Shown: positions 15,259 through 23,873 of the stretch, piece by piece
Numbering within the stretch: position 1 is the stretch's first letter
Layout of the letters: each line of letters begins with the position of its first letter
Assembly: GCA_027061855.1 (NCBI GenBank)
Contig: JAMOVT010000077.1
Span: 1 to 33,622 of the forward strand
Direction: 5' to 3'
Length of the DNA stretch: 33,622 nucleotides
Source of the DNA: Flavobacteriales bacterium
Lineage (GTDB): Bacteria; Bacteroidota; Bacteroidia; Flavobacteriales; Flavobacteriaceae
Made by a program: the position numbers and the translations under genes
Notes under the pieces: model-generated
Seen by the model: the letters and a program-made list of their open reading frames with translations, nothing else
The model's database searches: none
What the model was told of the DNA's origin: nothing

Positions 15259-16605
15259 TTAATAACCGGCCAGTTCTATTCCGTTTAGATTTTTGTATAA
15301 TTCCACTGCTTTCCGGTCGGTCATATCGCTGATAAACATAGCCACATTTAAAAGTTTTTCATAATCCGAGTTTCCTTCTTTATAATGCGGGGGAATCAAT
15401 TTTGCCAATTGTCTATTTTTCTCCGGAAATAAAACCGCTTGCGAAAATTTATGCAACAAATCGGGCAAAACTTTGCTTCCTGCTATTTCTATTTTTAAAA
15501 CAGGATCGGATTGATAAATATTTTCAACACTTTGTTTTATTACTTCATTTAGATTTTTTTTCTTTATAGCGGGCAATAAATCTAATAAAGAAGTATCCAA
15601 TTCACCCGCTATAAAATCCTTTTCATTTTCTATAAAAAGTTGAGAGGTATCTTTTACCAATTGATTAATAGCCATACTCCTCAGGTAATTTACTTTTTCG
15701 TGTTTCGATTTAATTTCTTTATACCTACGGTCAAAAGAATTATTTTTATCAATAATATTCATAAATAGCTCTTCTACTTGCGTAAAAGGCACAAAACCCA
15801 TATTAAAACCGTCTTCAAAATCTATAATATGATAGCAAATATCATCGGCGGCTTCCACCAAGAAGGTTAGAGGAAACCGTTTCCATGCTTTTCCTTCATC
15901 ATTATGCTGCTCGATTAAATGTAAATTTTGCGCAATCTCGGATTCGAAAATTTCCATTTCGGATTGATAGATTCCGAATTTTTTCAAACTCGCTTTTTTT
16001 TCTTTTTTTCTTTTCGGCAAAGACTCTTTGGGATACTTTACAAAAGTGCCATAGGTTCCTAAAGTAAGTCTTAGACCTCCTTTGATATTTGAACTGGATT
16101 CCGGAGTTTGAATAAGAATTCGAAAGCCGGAAGCATTCCCTTCAAAATTTTGCAAATCGGCTTTTTGCTTTTCATTCAAGTTTTTTATCAATGGAAAAGC
16201 CTTTTCACTTCTAAAAAAAGAACTTATAGCCGATTCCCCTGAATGTCCGAAAGGCGGATTTCCTATATCGTGTGCTAAACAGGCGGCAGAAACCAAATGA
16301 CCAAAATCGACAGCCTCAATTCCGGTTTCATTGATAATTTGAGGATATTTTCGGGTTATATTTTCGCCCACAATATTCCCTATTGATCTTCCAACGGAAG
16401 CGGTTTCCAAACTATGAGTCAAGCGGTTTCGCACATAATCCGAAGCAGGGAAAGGTAAAACCTGTGTTTTATTTTGCAAGCGACGAAAGGCGGATGAAAA
16501 AATAATCCGGTCATAATCTTTTTGAAATTCCGAGCGACTTTTATCCGGTTTTGAATCGGCATATAAACGCCTTTTAGCAAATTTGAAATAATCTGTCCAC
16601 TGCAT
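15259..16605 (-). CDS. dgt: dGTPase / deoxynucleoside triphosphate triphosphohydrolase
   Basis: A 448-residue HD-domain enzyme that hydrolyses dNTPs (classically dGTP) to nucleoside and triphosphate. The N-terminal motif RRLQNKTQVLPF, then His64 (NRLTHSLETA), His112-Asp113 in AHDIGNPPFGHSGE and the later Asp in EAADDICYHIIDFEDG give the complete H...HD...D metal site. Length fits the dgt family. It starts directly after the oxyR stop (TAA then ATG, no gap), so the two are co-translated. The consequence would be a dNTP-pool or DNA-quality enzyme expressed with the peroxide sensor. Confidence 0.94.
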   Translation of the reverse strand: MQWTDYFKFAKRRLYADSKPDKSRSEFQKDYDRIIFSSAFRRLQNKTQVLPFPASDYVRNRLTHSLETASVGRSIGNIVGENITRKYPQIINETGIEAVDFGHLVSAACLAHDIGNPPFGHSGESAISSFFRSEKAFPLIKNLNEKQKADLQNFEGNASGFRILIQTPESSSNIKGGLRLTLGTYGTFVKYPKESLPKRKKEKKASLKKFGIYQSEMEIFESEIAQNLHLIEQHNDEGKAWKRFPLTFLVEAADDICYHIIDFEDGFNMGFVPFTQVEELFMNIIDKNNSFDRRYKEIKSKHEKVNYLRSMAINQLVKDTSQLFIENEKDFIAGELDTSLLDLLPAIKKKNLNEVIKQSVENIYQSDPVLKIEIAGSKVLPDLLHKFSQAVLFPEKNRQLAKLIPPHYKEGNSDYEKLLNVAMFISDMTDRKAVELYKNLNGIELAGY

Positions 16606-17553
16606 TTATCGCAAAGGTTTTTTGGGTAAAGGACTAATAATACGCACATCATAAAATTCTATGGCACCTTTTACAATCCCTTTGATCAAGTTAAACAAAG
16701 CATCGGTTATATTTTTCTTAAATATATCTTTGGAATGAATCAAACTCACTTCACGAGCAGGTTCGGGCTTTTTAAAATTGCGCAAATATTTTTTCTCATC
16801 CGGACATAAATCTTCCGTATGCAAATAGGGCAAGAGAGTCATTCCCATTCCCTGCTTACTCAATTTAATCAATGCATCAAAATTACCTATATTCAGCTCA
16901 AAACCTTGTTTTTCATTGGCCACTACACTACAAATATTTAGAATATTGTCACGAAAACAATGGCCTTCATCTAACAATAAAATATCTTTTTCATCCAGAT
17001 CTTGCTCATTGAGTTCTTTTTTATGAAACAGGCGATGATTTTCAGGAATAAAACCTACAAAAGGCTCATAAAACAAGGGTCTTTCTATGATTTTGTCCTC
17101 TTCCAAGGGTGTGGCTGCAATACCGGCATCCAATTTTCCTTCTTTCAAATCACGAATCATTTGTTCGGTCGGCACTTCAAATATTTCAAGGTTTACGTCA
17201 GGATATTTCTTCAAAAAGCTCTTCAAAAACATAGGCAATAATGTAGAGGTCAAAGTCGGGATGATTCCCAATTTGTAATCTCCTCCTATATAGCCTTTCT
17301 CCTGTTGCACCAAATCATTGATACGTGTACTTTCATTCACGATTACTTTTGCTTGATCAATAATCTTTTGACCTACTTCGGTAATCTGAATGGGTTTTTT
17401 ATTTCTGTCAAAAATAATCACCCCTAATTCTTCTTCGAGTTTCTGTACTTGCATACTCAAAGTAGGCTGGGTAACATGGCATTCCTGAGAAGCTTTTGTA
17501 AAATTCAAATGTTTGGCAACGGCCAATAAATATTTGAGTTGAGCAATGGTCAT
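16606..17553 (-). CDS. oxyR: OxyR, LysR-type peroxide sensor
   Basis: A 315-residue LysR-type regulator. The N-terminal helix-turn-helix (LKYLLAVAKHLNFTKASQECHVTQPTLS; residues 6-33) is followed by a substrate-binding-like domain. The peroxide-sensing pair is intact: Cys199 in DEGHCFRDN and Cys208 in ILNIC, at the same numbers and 9-residue spacing as in E. coli OxyR. The region GNFDALIKLSKQGMGMTLLP also matches. The start at 17553 (MTIAQLKYLL) is the family N-terminus; longer frames add an unrelated stretch. It is divergent from prs and directly upstream of dgt. Confidence 0.95.
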   Translation of the reverse strand: MTIAQLKYLLAVAKHLNFTKASQECHVTQPTLSMQVQKLEEELGVIIFDRNKKPIQITEVGQKIIDQAKVIVNESTRINDLVQQEKGYIGGDYKLGIIPTLTSTLLPMFLKSFLKKYPDVNLEIFEVPTEQMIRDLKEGKLDAGIAATPLEEDKIIERPLFYEPFVGFIPENHRLFHKKELNEQDLDEKDILLLDEGHCFRDNILNICSVVANEKQGFELNIGNFDALIKLSKQGMGMTLLPYLHTEDLCPDEKKYLRNFKKPEPAREVSLIHSKDIFKKNITDALFNLIKGIVKGAIEFYDVRIISPLPKKPLR

Positions 17554-17567
17554 AATGAGTGTTTTTA

Positions 17568-17575
17568 CAAAGGTA
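17568..17575 (-). promoter_or_regulatory. Probable -7 element of oxyR-dgt
   Basis: The minus strand reads TACCTTTG, matching TAnnTTTG, 14 bp before the oxyR ATG. No TTG lies at the normal distance, so an activator or a relaxed -33 is possible. The 17554-17696 gap is shared with the divergent prs promoter. Confidence 0.4.
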
Positions 17576-17661
17576 TAAATTAATCTTATACACTTATAAG
17601 GATCAATCAAAAATACACAAATTATTGCATAAAACATATTTCAATTAAGAAGATAAATTAG

Positions 17662-17669
17662 TACATTTG
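17662..17669 (+). promoter_or_regulatory. -7 element of prs-rplY
   Basis: TACATTTG matches TAnnTTTG, 27 bp before the prs ATG at 17697. No TTG is seen at 19 bp. The TTG within the element could be read as an earlier start codon for prs, but that would place the start inside the promoter. Confidence 0.5.
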
Positions 17670-17696
17670 TACAACCTAAAAAATTCAACTTTCGAC

Positions 17697-18641
17697 ATGT
17701 CTAAAAAAGAAGAATCTCCCAAAATTTTTTCCACTTCCACCAGTAAAGAGTTAGCCCAAAAAATTGCGGATGCTTATGGTGTTCCTCTAGGAAAAATGGA
17801 ATTACAACGTTTCAAAGACGGTGAGTTTAAACCCTCTTTTAAAGAATCTATCCGTGGAAAACGTGTTTTTTTAATCGGATCTACCTTTTCTCCATCGGAT
17901 AATTTAATGGAGCTACTCCTGATGATTGATGCTGCCAAAAGAGCCTCTGCACAATATATTAATGCGGTTATTCCCTATTTCGGTTGGGCCCGTCAGGAAC
18001 GGAAAGACGAACCACGTGTGCCCATTGCCGCAAAATTAGTAGCCAATATGCTTGAAGCCGCAGGTGCTTCAAGGGTCATTACCATGGATTTGCATGCAGA
18101 CCCTATTCAAGGTTTTTTTGAAATTCCGGTCGATCACCTCTATTCCAGCACCATTTTTGTTCCTTATATTAAAAAACTCGGTTTTAAAGATGACTTGGTC
18201 ATTGCTTCTCCCGATATGGGAGGCTCCAAACGCGCCTATGCCTACTCAAAATACCTCGATAGTGATGTGGTAATATGTTACAAACAGCGTAAAAGAGCCA
18301 ATGAAGTGGGAAAAATGGAACTGATAGGAGATGTAAAAGGGAAGCATGTCGTATTGATTGACGACATTATCGATACGGGTGGCACCCTTATCAAAGCGAC
18401 CGACTTAATGCTCGAAAAAGGAGCGAAGAGCGTACGTGCTTTTGCCACACATGCGCTACTTTCAAACAATGCTCAGGAAAAAATAGCGCAGTCCAAATTA
18501 AAAGAACTTGTCGTTACTGATACAATACCCAGAAAAATTTTGTCAAAAAAAATAAAAGTGCTATCTTGCGCCCCATTATTTGCGGACGTGATGCATAATG
18601 TGCATTCGCACAAATCCATCAGCGGCAAATTTATTATGTAG
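17697..18641 (+). CDS. prs: Ribose-phosphate pyrophosphokinase (PRPP synthetase)
   Basis: A 314-residue cytosolic enzyme making PRPP from ribose 5-phosphate and ATP, for nucleotide, His and Trp synthesis. Family motifs are in order: FKDGEF, PYFGWARQERKD (ATP-binding flexible loop), the divalent-cation region MDLHADPIQGFFEIPVDHL, and the PRPP-binding loop VLIDDIIDTGGTL near residues 220-232. Length is normal. The start is the ATG at 17697 (MSKKEESPK), below a TAnnTTTG element. rplY follows after 27 bp; prs-rplY is a widespread pair. Confidence 0.98.
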   Translation: MSKKEESPKIFSTSTSKELAQKIADAYGVPLGKMELQRFKDGEFKPSFKESIRGKRVFLIGSTFSPSDNLMELLLMIDAAKRASAQYINAVIPYFGWARQERKDEPRVPIAAKLVANMLEAAGASRVITMDLHADPIQGFFEIPVDHLYSSTIFVPYIKKLGFKDDLVIASPDMGGSKRAYAYSKYLDSDVVICYKQRKRANEVGKMELIGDVKGKHVVLIDDIIDTGGTLIKATDLMLEKGAKSVRAFATHALLSNNAQEKIAQSKLKELVVTDTIPRKILSKKIKVLSCAPLFADVMHNVHSHKSISGKFIM

Positions 18642-18668
18642 AATCATTTAAATTAAAAATAAAAACAA

Positions 18669-19262
18669 ATGAAATCATTAACAATTAAAGGCTCTAAAAG
18701 AGAAAGCGTAGGCAAGGCAGCGACCAAAGCCTTACGTAATGCTGGAAGAGTCCCTTGCGTTTTATACGGAGGTGACGAACCCATGCATTTTTCAGCAGAT
18801 GAACGTGAATTCAAGAATTTGGTTTACACTCCGGAAACGCATACCGTAGTGATTGAATTGGAAGACGGAAGCAAGCACGAAGCTATCATGCAAGACATTC
18901 AGTTTCACCCTGTTACCGACAGAATTTTACACATAGACTTCTATCGTCTGTTCCCTGACAAAGAAGTAACCGTAGCTGTTCCGGTAGAAACGGAAGGTGT
19001 GGCTCCCGGTATTATCAAAGGGGGGACAATGAGCAAAGTGCTTAAAAAATTAAAAGTTCGTGCCATCCCTGCCAATCTTCCTGATGCCGTAGTAGTGGAT
19101 ATCTCAAAATTAGATATCGGTGACAAAGTTTATGTTTCCGAATTGAGAAACGACAAATATAAAATTTTACACCCCGACAATGTAGTGGTTGTACAAGTGA
19201 AGATGTCAAGAGCGGCTATGAAAGCCAAACAAGATGCTTTGAAAGCAGCAAAAGAAGCTTAG
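18669..19262 (+). CDS. rplY: 50S ribosomal protein L25, Ctc/TL5 form
   Basis: A 197-residue two-domain L25. The N-terminal 5S rRNA-binding domain (about 1-95) contains [14 protein letters not shown] and [15 protein letters not shown]. The C-terminal TL5-type beta domain (about 96-185) contains [16 protein letters not shown] and [17 protein letters not shown]. It ends with an Ala/Lys-rich tail. It follows prs and is closed by a strong terminator. Confidence 0.97.
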   Translation: MKSLTIKGSKRESVGKAATKALRNAGRVPCVLYGGDEPMHFSADEREFKNLVYTPETHTVVIELEDGSKHEAIMQDIQFHPVTDRILHIDFYRLFPDKEVTVAVPVETEGVAPGIIKGGTMSKVLKKLKVRAIPANLPDAVVVDISKLDIGDKVYVSELRNDKYKILHPDNVVVVQVKMSRAAMKAKQDALKAAKEA

Positions 19263-19286
19263 ATTTTCATTCACTTCAAAATATCC

Positions 19287-19319
19287 AAAAAACCGGTTTT
19301 TATGCAAAACCGGTTTTTT
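19287..19319 (+). terminator. Terminator of prs-rplY
   Basis: AAAAAACCGGTTTT, loop TATGC, AAAACCGGTTTTTT: a 14-bp perfect stem containing two copies of AACCGGTT and a T6 end, 24 bp after the rplY stop. The A-run makes it potentially bidirectional. Confidence 0.9.
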
Positions 19320-19373
19320 CTTTCCTATCCGTTTCAAATTTACTTTGTATTTTTACATATTAAATAAGTAGGC

Positions 19374-20234
19374 ATGGCTGAAAAAAAAGTAAAAAAAAAT
19401 AAAATTGTTGAAAAGCTGACGAATCATTACCGGCTTTTAATTATTAATGAAGATACATACGAAGAAAAATTTAATGTACGCTTAAATCGTCTTAATGTAT
19501 ATTTATGGGTCAGTATTACTGCCTTGCTTTTAATAATCGGAACTACTCTTCTGATTGCTTTTACCCCTCTACGAACTTATATCCCCGGATATACAGTTCC
19601 CGGCTTGAAAAAAAATGTAGTAAAATTAAAAATTAAAACCGATTCCTTGGAACAGAAATTAAAAATAAACAATTATTTTTTAAATCAATTACAACGTGTA
19701 TTTCGCAATGAAATCACAGCCGAAGAATTTGAGAAAGAATACAAACAACGCATTATCAATCCGGATACCCTAAAACTCAACCCGGGAAAAGTCGATTCTC
19801 TTTTACGTAAGGAAGTCGAACAACGAGAGAAATTCTCTACGGCACAAAGTAAAAAAGCTACCGGTTTAAATCTAATCAATCCGGTCCAAGGAAAAATTAC
19901 CAATTCTTATGATGCCGAAAAAAAACATTTTGCGGTGGATATCGCATTAAAAAGCAAAACCCCTGTAAAAGCCATAGCAGACGGACGAATACTTTTCTCT
20001 GATTGGACCCGCTCGGGAGGTAATACTATTATTCTTAAATCTGCGGATAATTTAATCAGTATATACAAACATAATAACAAACTTTTACGCAAAGAAGGAG
20101 ATTTGGTAAAGCAAGGAGAAGTAATTGCTTTGTCCGGAAATACCGGAGAAAAAACCAGCGGCCCGCATTTGCATTTTGAATTATGGATCAACGGATATCC
20201 CGTAAATCCGGCTGATTATTTTAATTTCAAATAA
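19374..20234 (+). CDS. M23-family metallopeptidase, membrane-anchored
   Basis: A 286-residue cell-wall-hydrolase-type protein. It has a basic cytosolic N-terminus, one membrane helix (about residues 43-63), a probable coiled linker (about 80-155) and a C-terminal LytM/M23 domain (about 165-285). The zinc site is intact: His185-x3-Asp189 (HFAVD), His233 (YKHN), and His265-x-His267 (GPHLHFELW). The domain faces the periplasm and should cut, or regulate cutting of, peptidoglycan cross-bridges. It starts a tight set with a GH3-family gene (9 bp apart), DUF4286 and a TIGR02757-type gene. Confidence 0.9.
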   Translation: MAEKKVKKNKIVEKLTNHYRLLIINEDTYEEKFNVRLNRLNVYLWVSITALLLIIGTTLLIAFTPLRTYIPGYTVPGLKKNVVKLKIKTDSLEQKLKINNYFLNQLQRVFRNEITAEEFEKEYKQRIINPDTLKLNPGKVDSLLRKEVEQREKFSTAQSKKATGLNLINPVQGKITNSYDAEKKHFAVDIALKSKTPVKAIADGRILFSDWTRSGGNTIILKSADNLISIYKHNNKLLRKEGDLVKQGEVIALSGNTGEKTSGPHLHFELWINGYPVNPADYFNFK

Positions 20235-20242
20235 TAAGATCT

Positions 20243-21742
20243 ATGGGAATAAAATCGAAATTAGCAAAGATATATGCAAAAGCTGTCATTCGAAAAAATA
20301 ATAAATGGATACAAGATCAAACAGGATCACAGCAAAAAACCTTTCGGCAATTAATCTCCTCCGCCGAACATACCGCTTTTGGAAAAGATCATAATTTTTC
20401 GTCCATTACTTCCTATGAGGATTTTAAAAAAAATGTTCCCGTTAGAGATTATGAAGGACTAAAACCCTATATCGACAGAATTATTCAAGGAGAATATAAT
20501 GTACTTTGGAAAGGACGCCCCATTTATTTTGCCAAAACCTCCGGGACTACTTCGGGAACCAAATATATCCCTATCACCAAGGAGTCGATGCCGTATCATA
20601 TTATGGGCGCCAAACATGCGCTTTTACATTATATTTATGAAACGGGAAAATCGGATTTTGTGGACAGAAAAATGATTTTCCTGCAAGGGAGTCCCATACT
20701 GGATGCAGTAGGTGGAATTCCCACGGGAAGATTGTCGGGGATTGTAGCGGCGTATGTTCCCTCCTATTTGCAAAGAAACCGTATGCCCAGTTGGGAAACC
20801 AATATCATTCCCGATTGGGAAAAAAAAGTAGATGCCATTGTGGAAGAAACTTTAAAAGAGGATATGAGTCTTATTAGCGGTATTCCCTCTTGGGTGCAAA
20901 CCTATTTTGAAAAATTAGTAAACAAAACAGGAAAGCCCGTTGGCGAAATTTTTCCTCATTTTAATTTATTTGTATACGGAGGCTTAAATTTCGAGCCCTA
21001 TCGAAACAAATTCAAAGAATTAATCGGTAAGCAAGTGGATACCATAGAGTTATATCCGGCTTCCGAAGGTTTTTTCGCCTACCAAGACAAGCAGGATCGA
21101 GATGATTTATTACTGTTGACCAATCACGGAATGTTTTATGAATTTATTCCGGCGGATCGTTTTTATGAAGAAAATCCTCCCCGTTTATCTTTGGAAGAGG
21201 TGGAAAAAGGAGTTAATTATGCCCTTATCCTCAATACCAATGCAGGTCTCTGGGGATATAATATAGGAGATACGGTGATGTTTACTTCGACTAATCCTTA
21301 TCGATTAAAAGTCACCGGGCGAATCAAACATTATATCTCGGCTTTCGGCGAACATGTTATTGCTAAAGAAGTGGAAACGGCAATGAAAGAAGCAATGGCG
21401 CAAACCGGAACTGTGATTTCCGAATTTACCGTAGCTCCGCAAATTCATCCCGGCAAAGGACTTCCTTATCATGAATGGCTGGTGGAATTTGATAAGGAAC
21501 CGCAAAATCTTGATAAATTTGCTTCTATACTTGATCAAAGTATGCTTAAACAAAATGTGTATTATAAGGATTTGATTGACGGCAAAGTATTACGTCCCTT
21601 GGTTGTCACAAAAGTTAAAAAAGGAGGTTTTGACAGCTATATGAAATCAATTGGAAAATTGGGCGGGCAGAACAAGCTTCCGCGTTTATCCGACAACCGC
21701 AAAATTGCCAATAAACTTTATGAATTAAATCAAATTTTATAA
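20243..21742 (+). CDS. GH3-family acyl-adenylate-type enzyme (auxin-responsive GH3 superfamily)
   Basis: A 499-residue member of the GH3 superfamily, best known from plants as acyl-acid amido synthetases that join an acid to an amino acid through an AMP-ester. ATP/AMP motifs are present: KTSGTTSGTKYIPIT (about residues 98-112), YPASEGFFAYQ (about 273-283) and LWGYNIGDTVMFT (about 337-349), followed by VTGRIKHYISAFGEHV. The bacterial substrate is unknown. The length is shorter than many plant members but normal for bacterial ones. It stands between a peptidoglycan-type peptidase and DUF4286 with 9 bp or less between genes. Confidence 0.88.
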   Translation: MGIKSKLAKIYAKAVIRKNNKWIQDQTGSQQKTFRQLISSAEHTAFGKDHNFSSITSYEDFKKNVPVRDYEGLKPYIDRIIQGEYNVLWKGRPIYFAKTSGTTSGTKYIPITKESMPYHIMGAKHALLHYIYETGKSDFVDRKMIFLQGSPILDAVGGIPTGRLSGIVAAYVPSYLQRNRMPSWETNIIPDWEKKVDAIVEETLKEDMSLISGIPSWVQTYFEKLVNKTGKPVGEIFPHFNLFVYGGLNFEPYRNKFKELIGKQVDTIELYPASEGFFAYQDKQDRDDLLLLTNHGMFYEFIPADRFYEENPPRLSLEEVEKGVNYALILNTNAGLWGYNIGDTVMFTSTNPYRLKVTGRIKHYISAFGEHVIAKEVETAMKEAMAQTGTVISEFTVAPQIHPGKGLPYHEWLVEFDKEPQNLDKFASILDQSMLKQNVYYKDLIDGKVLRPLVVTKVKKGGFDSYMKSIGKLGGQNKLPRLSDNRKIANKLYELNQIL

Positions 21743-21745
21743 GTT

Positions 21746-22057
21746 ATGTATATATACAATATTACTTTTCACGTTTCCAAAGACATTGAAAAAGAATGGC
21801 TCGACTACATCAAAAAACATTTTATTCCAAAAATGCTTAAAAGCGGTCTGTTGGAATCCTCGCTCACCAGCAAAGTAGTTACCGATGACCCGCAAGGTAA
21901 TTCCTATTCCATTCAATTTAAAACCCGGTCAAAAGAAATATTGGACCAATTTATCCAAAAAGAATTAGAGCCTATTTTAGAGGAAATAAACCAAAAGTTT
22001 TCTCCCAAAATGGTCTATTTTGCTACGGAATTAGATGTAATAAACACCGATGAATAA
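21746..22057 (+). CDS. DUF4286 family protein
   Basis: A 103-residue soluble protein, ferredoxin-like alpha/beta in appearance: a beta start (MYIYNITFHVSKDIEKEWL), a helix (IKKHFIPKMLKSGLL), then SYSIQFKTRSKEILDQFI and a second helix. It matches the DUF4286 family from Bacteroidota as I recall it. No catalytic residues stand out; it may be a small binding or dimerisation domain. It begins 3 bp after the GH3 gene and its last 8 bases overlap the next gene. Confidence 0.85.
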   Translation: MYIYNITFHVSKDIEKEWLDYIKKHFIPKMLKSGLLESSLTSKVVTDDPQGNSYSIQFKTRSKEILDQFIQKELEPILEEINQKFSPKMVYFATELDVINTDE

Positions 22058-22826
22058 AGAAGATATCGCAAGACTCAAAGACTTGCTTGACGAGAAATAT
22101 TTTCTATATAATCGTCCGGATTTTATTGAAAACGATCCCATACAAATTCCTAAATCTTTTTCTGAAAAAGAAGACATAGAAATAGCCGCTTTTTTAAGTG
22201 CGACCATTGCTTGGGGAAACCGGAAAAGCATCATTAACAATGCACGGAAATGGATACGGATGATGGATAATTCTCCTTTTGATTTTGTTATGTCTCATAC
22301 GGAAAAAGATTTAAAATCACTCCTTTCTTTTAAACACAGAACCTTCAACGGAATCGATGCCGTTTTTTTTATACAAGCTCTTCAAAACATATATAAATTT
22401 CACGGTGGTCCTGAACAGGTTTTTATTACCGGTTACGAGAAAGAAAAAAATATTTATTCTGCCATTTCTTATTTCAGGCGTATATTTTTTGAAATTCCAC
22501 ATCCCGAAAGAACGGGAAAACATATCTCCAATGTAGAAAAAAACTCAGCGGCAAAAAGAATCAATATGTTCCTTCGTTGGATGGTAAGAAAGGATAAATC
22601 GGGAGTGGATTTCGGCTTATGGGACCTACCCGCAGCCGCTTTGATGTTGCCGCTAGACGTTCATACGGGTAACGTATCGAGAAACTTGGGTTTGCTTAAC
22701 CGGAAGCAAAACGACTGGAAAGCGGTTGAAGAAGTCACTTCCAATTTACGCAATTTTGATCCCAATGATCCGGTAAAATACGATTTCGCTTTGTTTGGTA
22801 TGGGAGTAGAACCCAATAAAATATAA
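22050..22826 (+). CDS. TIGR02757-type protein (DUF2400)
   Basis: A 258-residue helical protein recognised as the TIGR02757 family from LKDLLDEKYFLYNRPDFIENDPIQIPKSF (key residues at about 8-36), AFLSATIAWGNRKSIINNA (about 49-67), and a C-terminal block with LPLDVHTGNVSRNLGLL (about 206-222) and DPVKYDFALFGMG. The helical layout and late H-T-G-N segment recall DNA-glycosylase-like helical folds, but no function is established. Its start overlaps DUF4286 by 8 bp. It ends the M23-GH3-DUF4286 set. Confidence 0.85.
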   Translation: MNKEDIARLKDLLDEKYFLYNRPDFIENDPIQIPKSFSEKEDIEIAAFLSATIAWGNRKSIINNARKWIRMMDNSPFDFVMSHTEKDLKSLLSFKHRTFNGIDAVFFIQALQNIYKFHGGPEQVFITGYEKEKNIYSAISYFRRIFFEIPHPERTGKHISNVEKNSAAKRINMFLRWMVRKDKSGVDFGLWDLPAAALMLPLDVHTGNVSRNLGLLNRKQNDWKAVEEVTSNLRNFDPNDPVKYDFALFGMGVEPNKI

Positions 22827-22895
22827 TTCCAAACACGTAAAATTAACGCATCAAGTTTTACATTTTCTTAAAGTGTTTTATTGAAAAAAATAGTT

Positions 22896-22903
22896 TATTT
22901 TTG
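22896..22903 (+). promoter_or_regulatory. -7 element before the DUF493 gene
   Basis: TATTTTTG matches TAnnTTTG, 16 bp before the ATG at 22920. No TTG at 19 bp (the nearest is 12 bp upstream). It is the likely start of the DUF493-DUF4290-murA transcript. Confidence 0.45.
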
Positions 22904-22919
22904 TAGAAAACAGAATAAA

Positions 22920-23234
22920 ATGAGTGAAGAACAAAAAAAACAAGCGATTTCCGAAGAACAAAAAGTCGCTTTCTACAATCGTTTAAAAGAAGAATTGGAA
23001 AAAAATGATCAATGGCCGGTAAAATATATGTATAAATTTATCGTTCCCAACAAAGAAGAAAATGAAGAAGAAGTAAAAAAAGCTTTTGAAGGAAAGGAAA
23101 TTGATTTTCACAAAAACTACTCGAAATCAGGAAAATACGTCAGCCTTACCATTGTTACAAATGAAGATTCGGCAGATGATATCATTCAAAGATATCGTTC
23201 TTTGGAACATATTGAAGGCTTGGTTGCTTTATAA
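22920..23234 (+). CDS. DUF493 family protein (YbeD-like)
   Basis: A 104-residue small protein with a ferredoxin-like ACT-type fold in the family. The block WPVKYMYKFIVPN followed by KNYSKSGKYVSLTIVTN (key residues S-x-x-G-K-Y-x-S) is the DUF493 signature. The start at 22920 (MSEEQKKQ) is chosen because the longer frame would begin upstream of the -7 element. In E. coli YbeD sits with lipoate genes, but no such link is visible here. DUF4290 follows after 12 bp. Confidence 0.85.
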   Translation: MSEEQKKQAISEEQKVAFYNRLKEELEKNDQWPVKYMYKFIVPNKEENEEEVKKAFEGKEIDFHKNYSKSGKYVSLTIVTNEDSADDIIQRYRSLEHIEGLVAL

Positions 23235-23246
23235 TCCACATATATA

Positions 23247-23873
23247 ATGGAAGAACAAAAATTTATCTATAACACCGACAAACCACCCTTAATTATCCCG
23301 GAATACGGTCGTTATATTCACCAAATGGTGGAACAATTAAAAAAAATTGAAGACCGGGAAAAAAGAAACAGAAATGCACGTGCCATAATCCAATTATTAG
23401 GCAACAAAAATCCCCATTTACGTGATGTTCCCGATTTTCAACATAAGCTTTGGGATCATTTATATATCATGGCCGGTTTTGATTTGGATATCGACTCTCC
23501 TTTTCCCAAACCCGACCCCGAAGCCTTCAAAGAAAAACCCGGAAAATTACCCTATCCGAAAAAAGGATATACTTTCCGTTACTACGGCCATATCATCAAA
23601 GAAATGATAGATGTAGCGGTTTCTTGGCCGGAAGGGGAAATGAAAGACAAACTCATTCAAACGATTGCCAATCATATGAAGAAAAACTATCTGACATGGA
23701 ACAGGGATTCTGTAGATGATGAGGTGATTTTTGAACACCTGCGTATTTTGTCAGACGGAAAAATTAATTTAAATACTACGGATAACGAATTGCGTGACGC
23801 CAATACTTTGGTCAAAAAAAGATCGCGGGGAAATTATAGCAAAAACAAATATTATAAGAAAAAGAACAAATAA
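23247..23873 (+). CDS. DUF4290 family protein
   Basis: A 208-residue protein typical of Bacteroidota. It opens with KFIYNTDKPPLIIPEYGRYIHQMV (motif Y-N-T...I-P-E-Y-G-R), then a helical region with DREKRNRNARAIIQLLGN, LRDVPDFQHKLWDHLYIM and YGHIIKEMI, and ends in a strongly basic tail (KKRSRGNYSKNKYYKKKNK) suggesting nucleic-acid or ribosome contact. Function unknown. Its stop is directly followed by the murA ATG with no gap, so the two are translated together. Confidence 0.88.
   Translation: MEEQKFIYNTDKPPLIIPEYGRYIHQMVEQLKKIEDREKRNRNARAIIQLLGNKNPHLRDVPDFQHKLWDHLYIMAGFDLDIDSPFPKPDPEAFKEKPGKLPYPKKGYTFRYYGHIIKEMIDVAVSWPEGEMKDKLIQTIANHMKKNYLTWNRDSVDDEVIFEHLRILSDGKINLNTTDNELRDANTLVKKRSRGNYSKNKYYKKKNK

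Noticed and set aside
17579-17589. A half-site TTAATCTT near the oxyR promoter resembling the nor operator.
   Set aside because: Only one half is present; the other half does not match at the right spacing, and such AT-rich octamers arise by chance.
17667-17696. Extended prs start at a TTG inside the -7 element.
   Set aside because: It would place the start codon within the promoter; the ATG at 17697 gives the normal family N-terminus.
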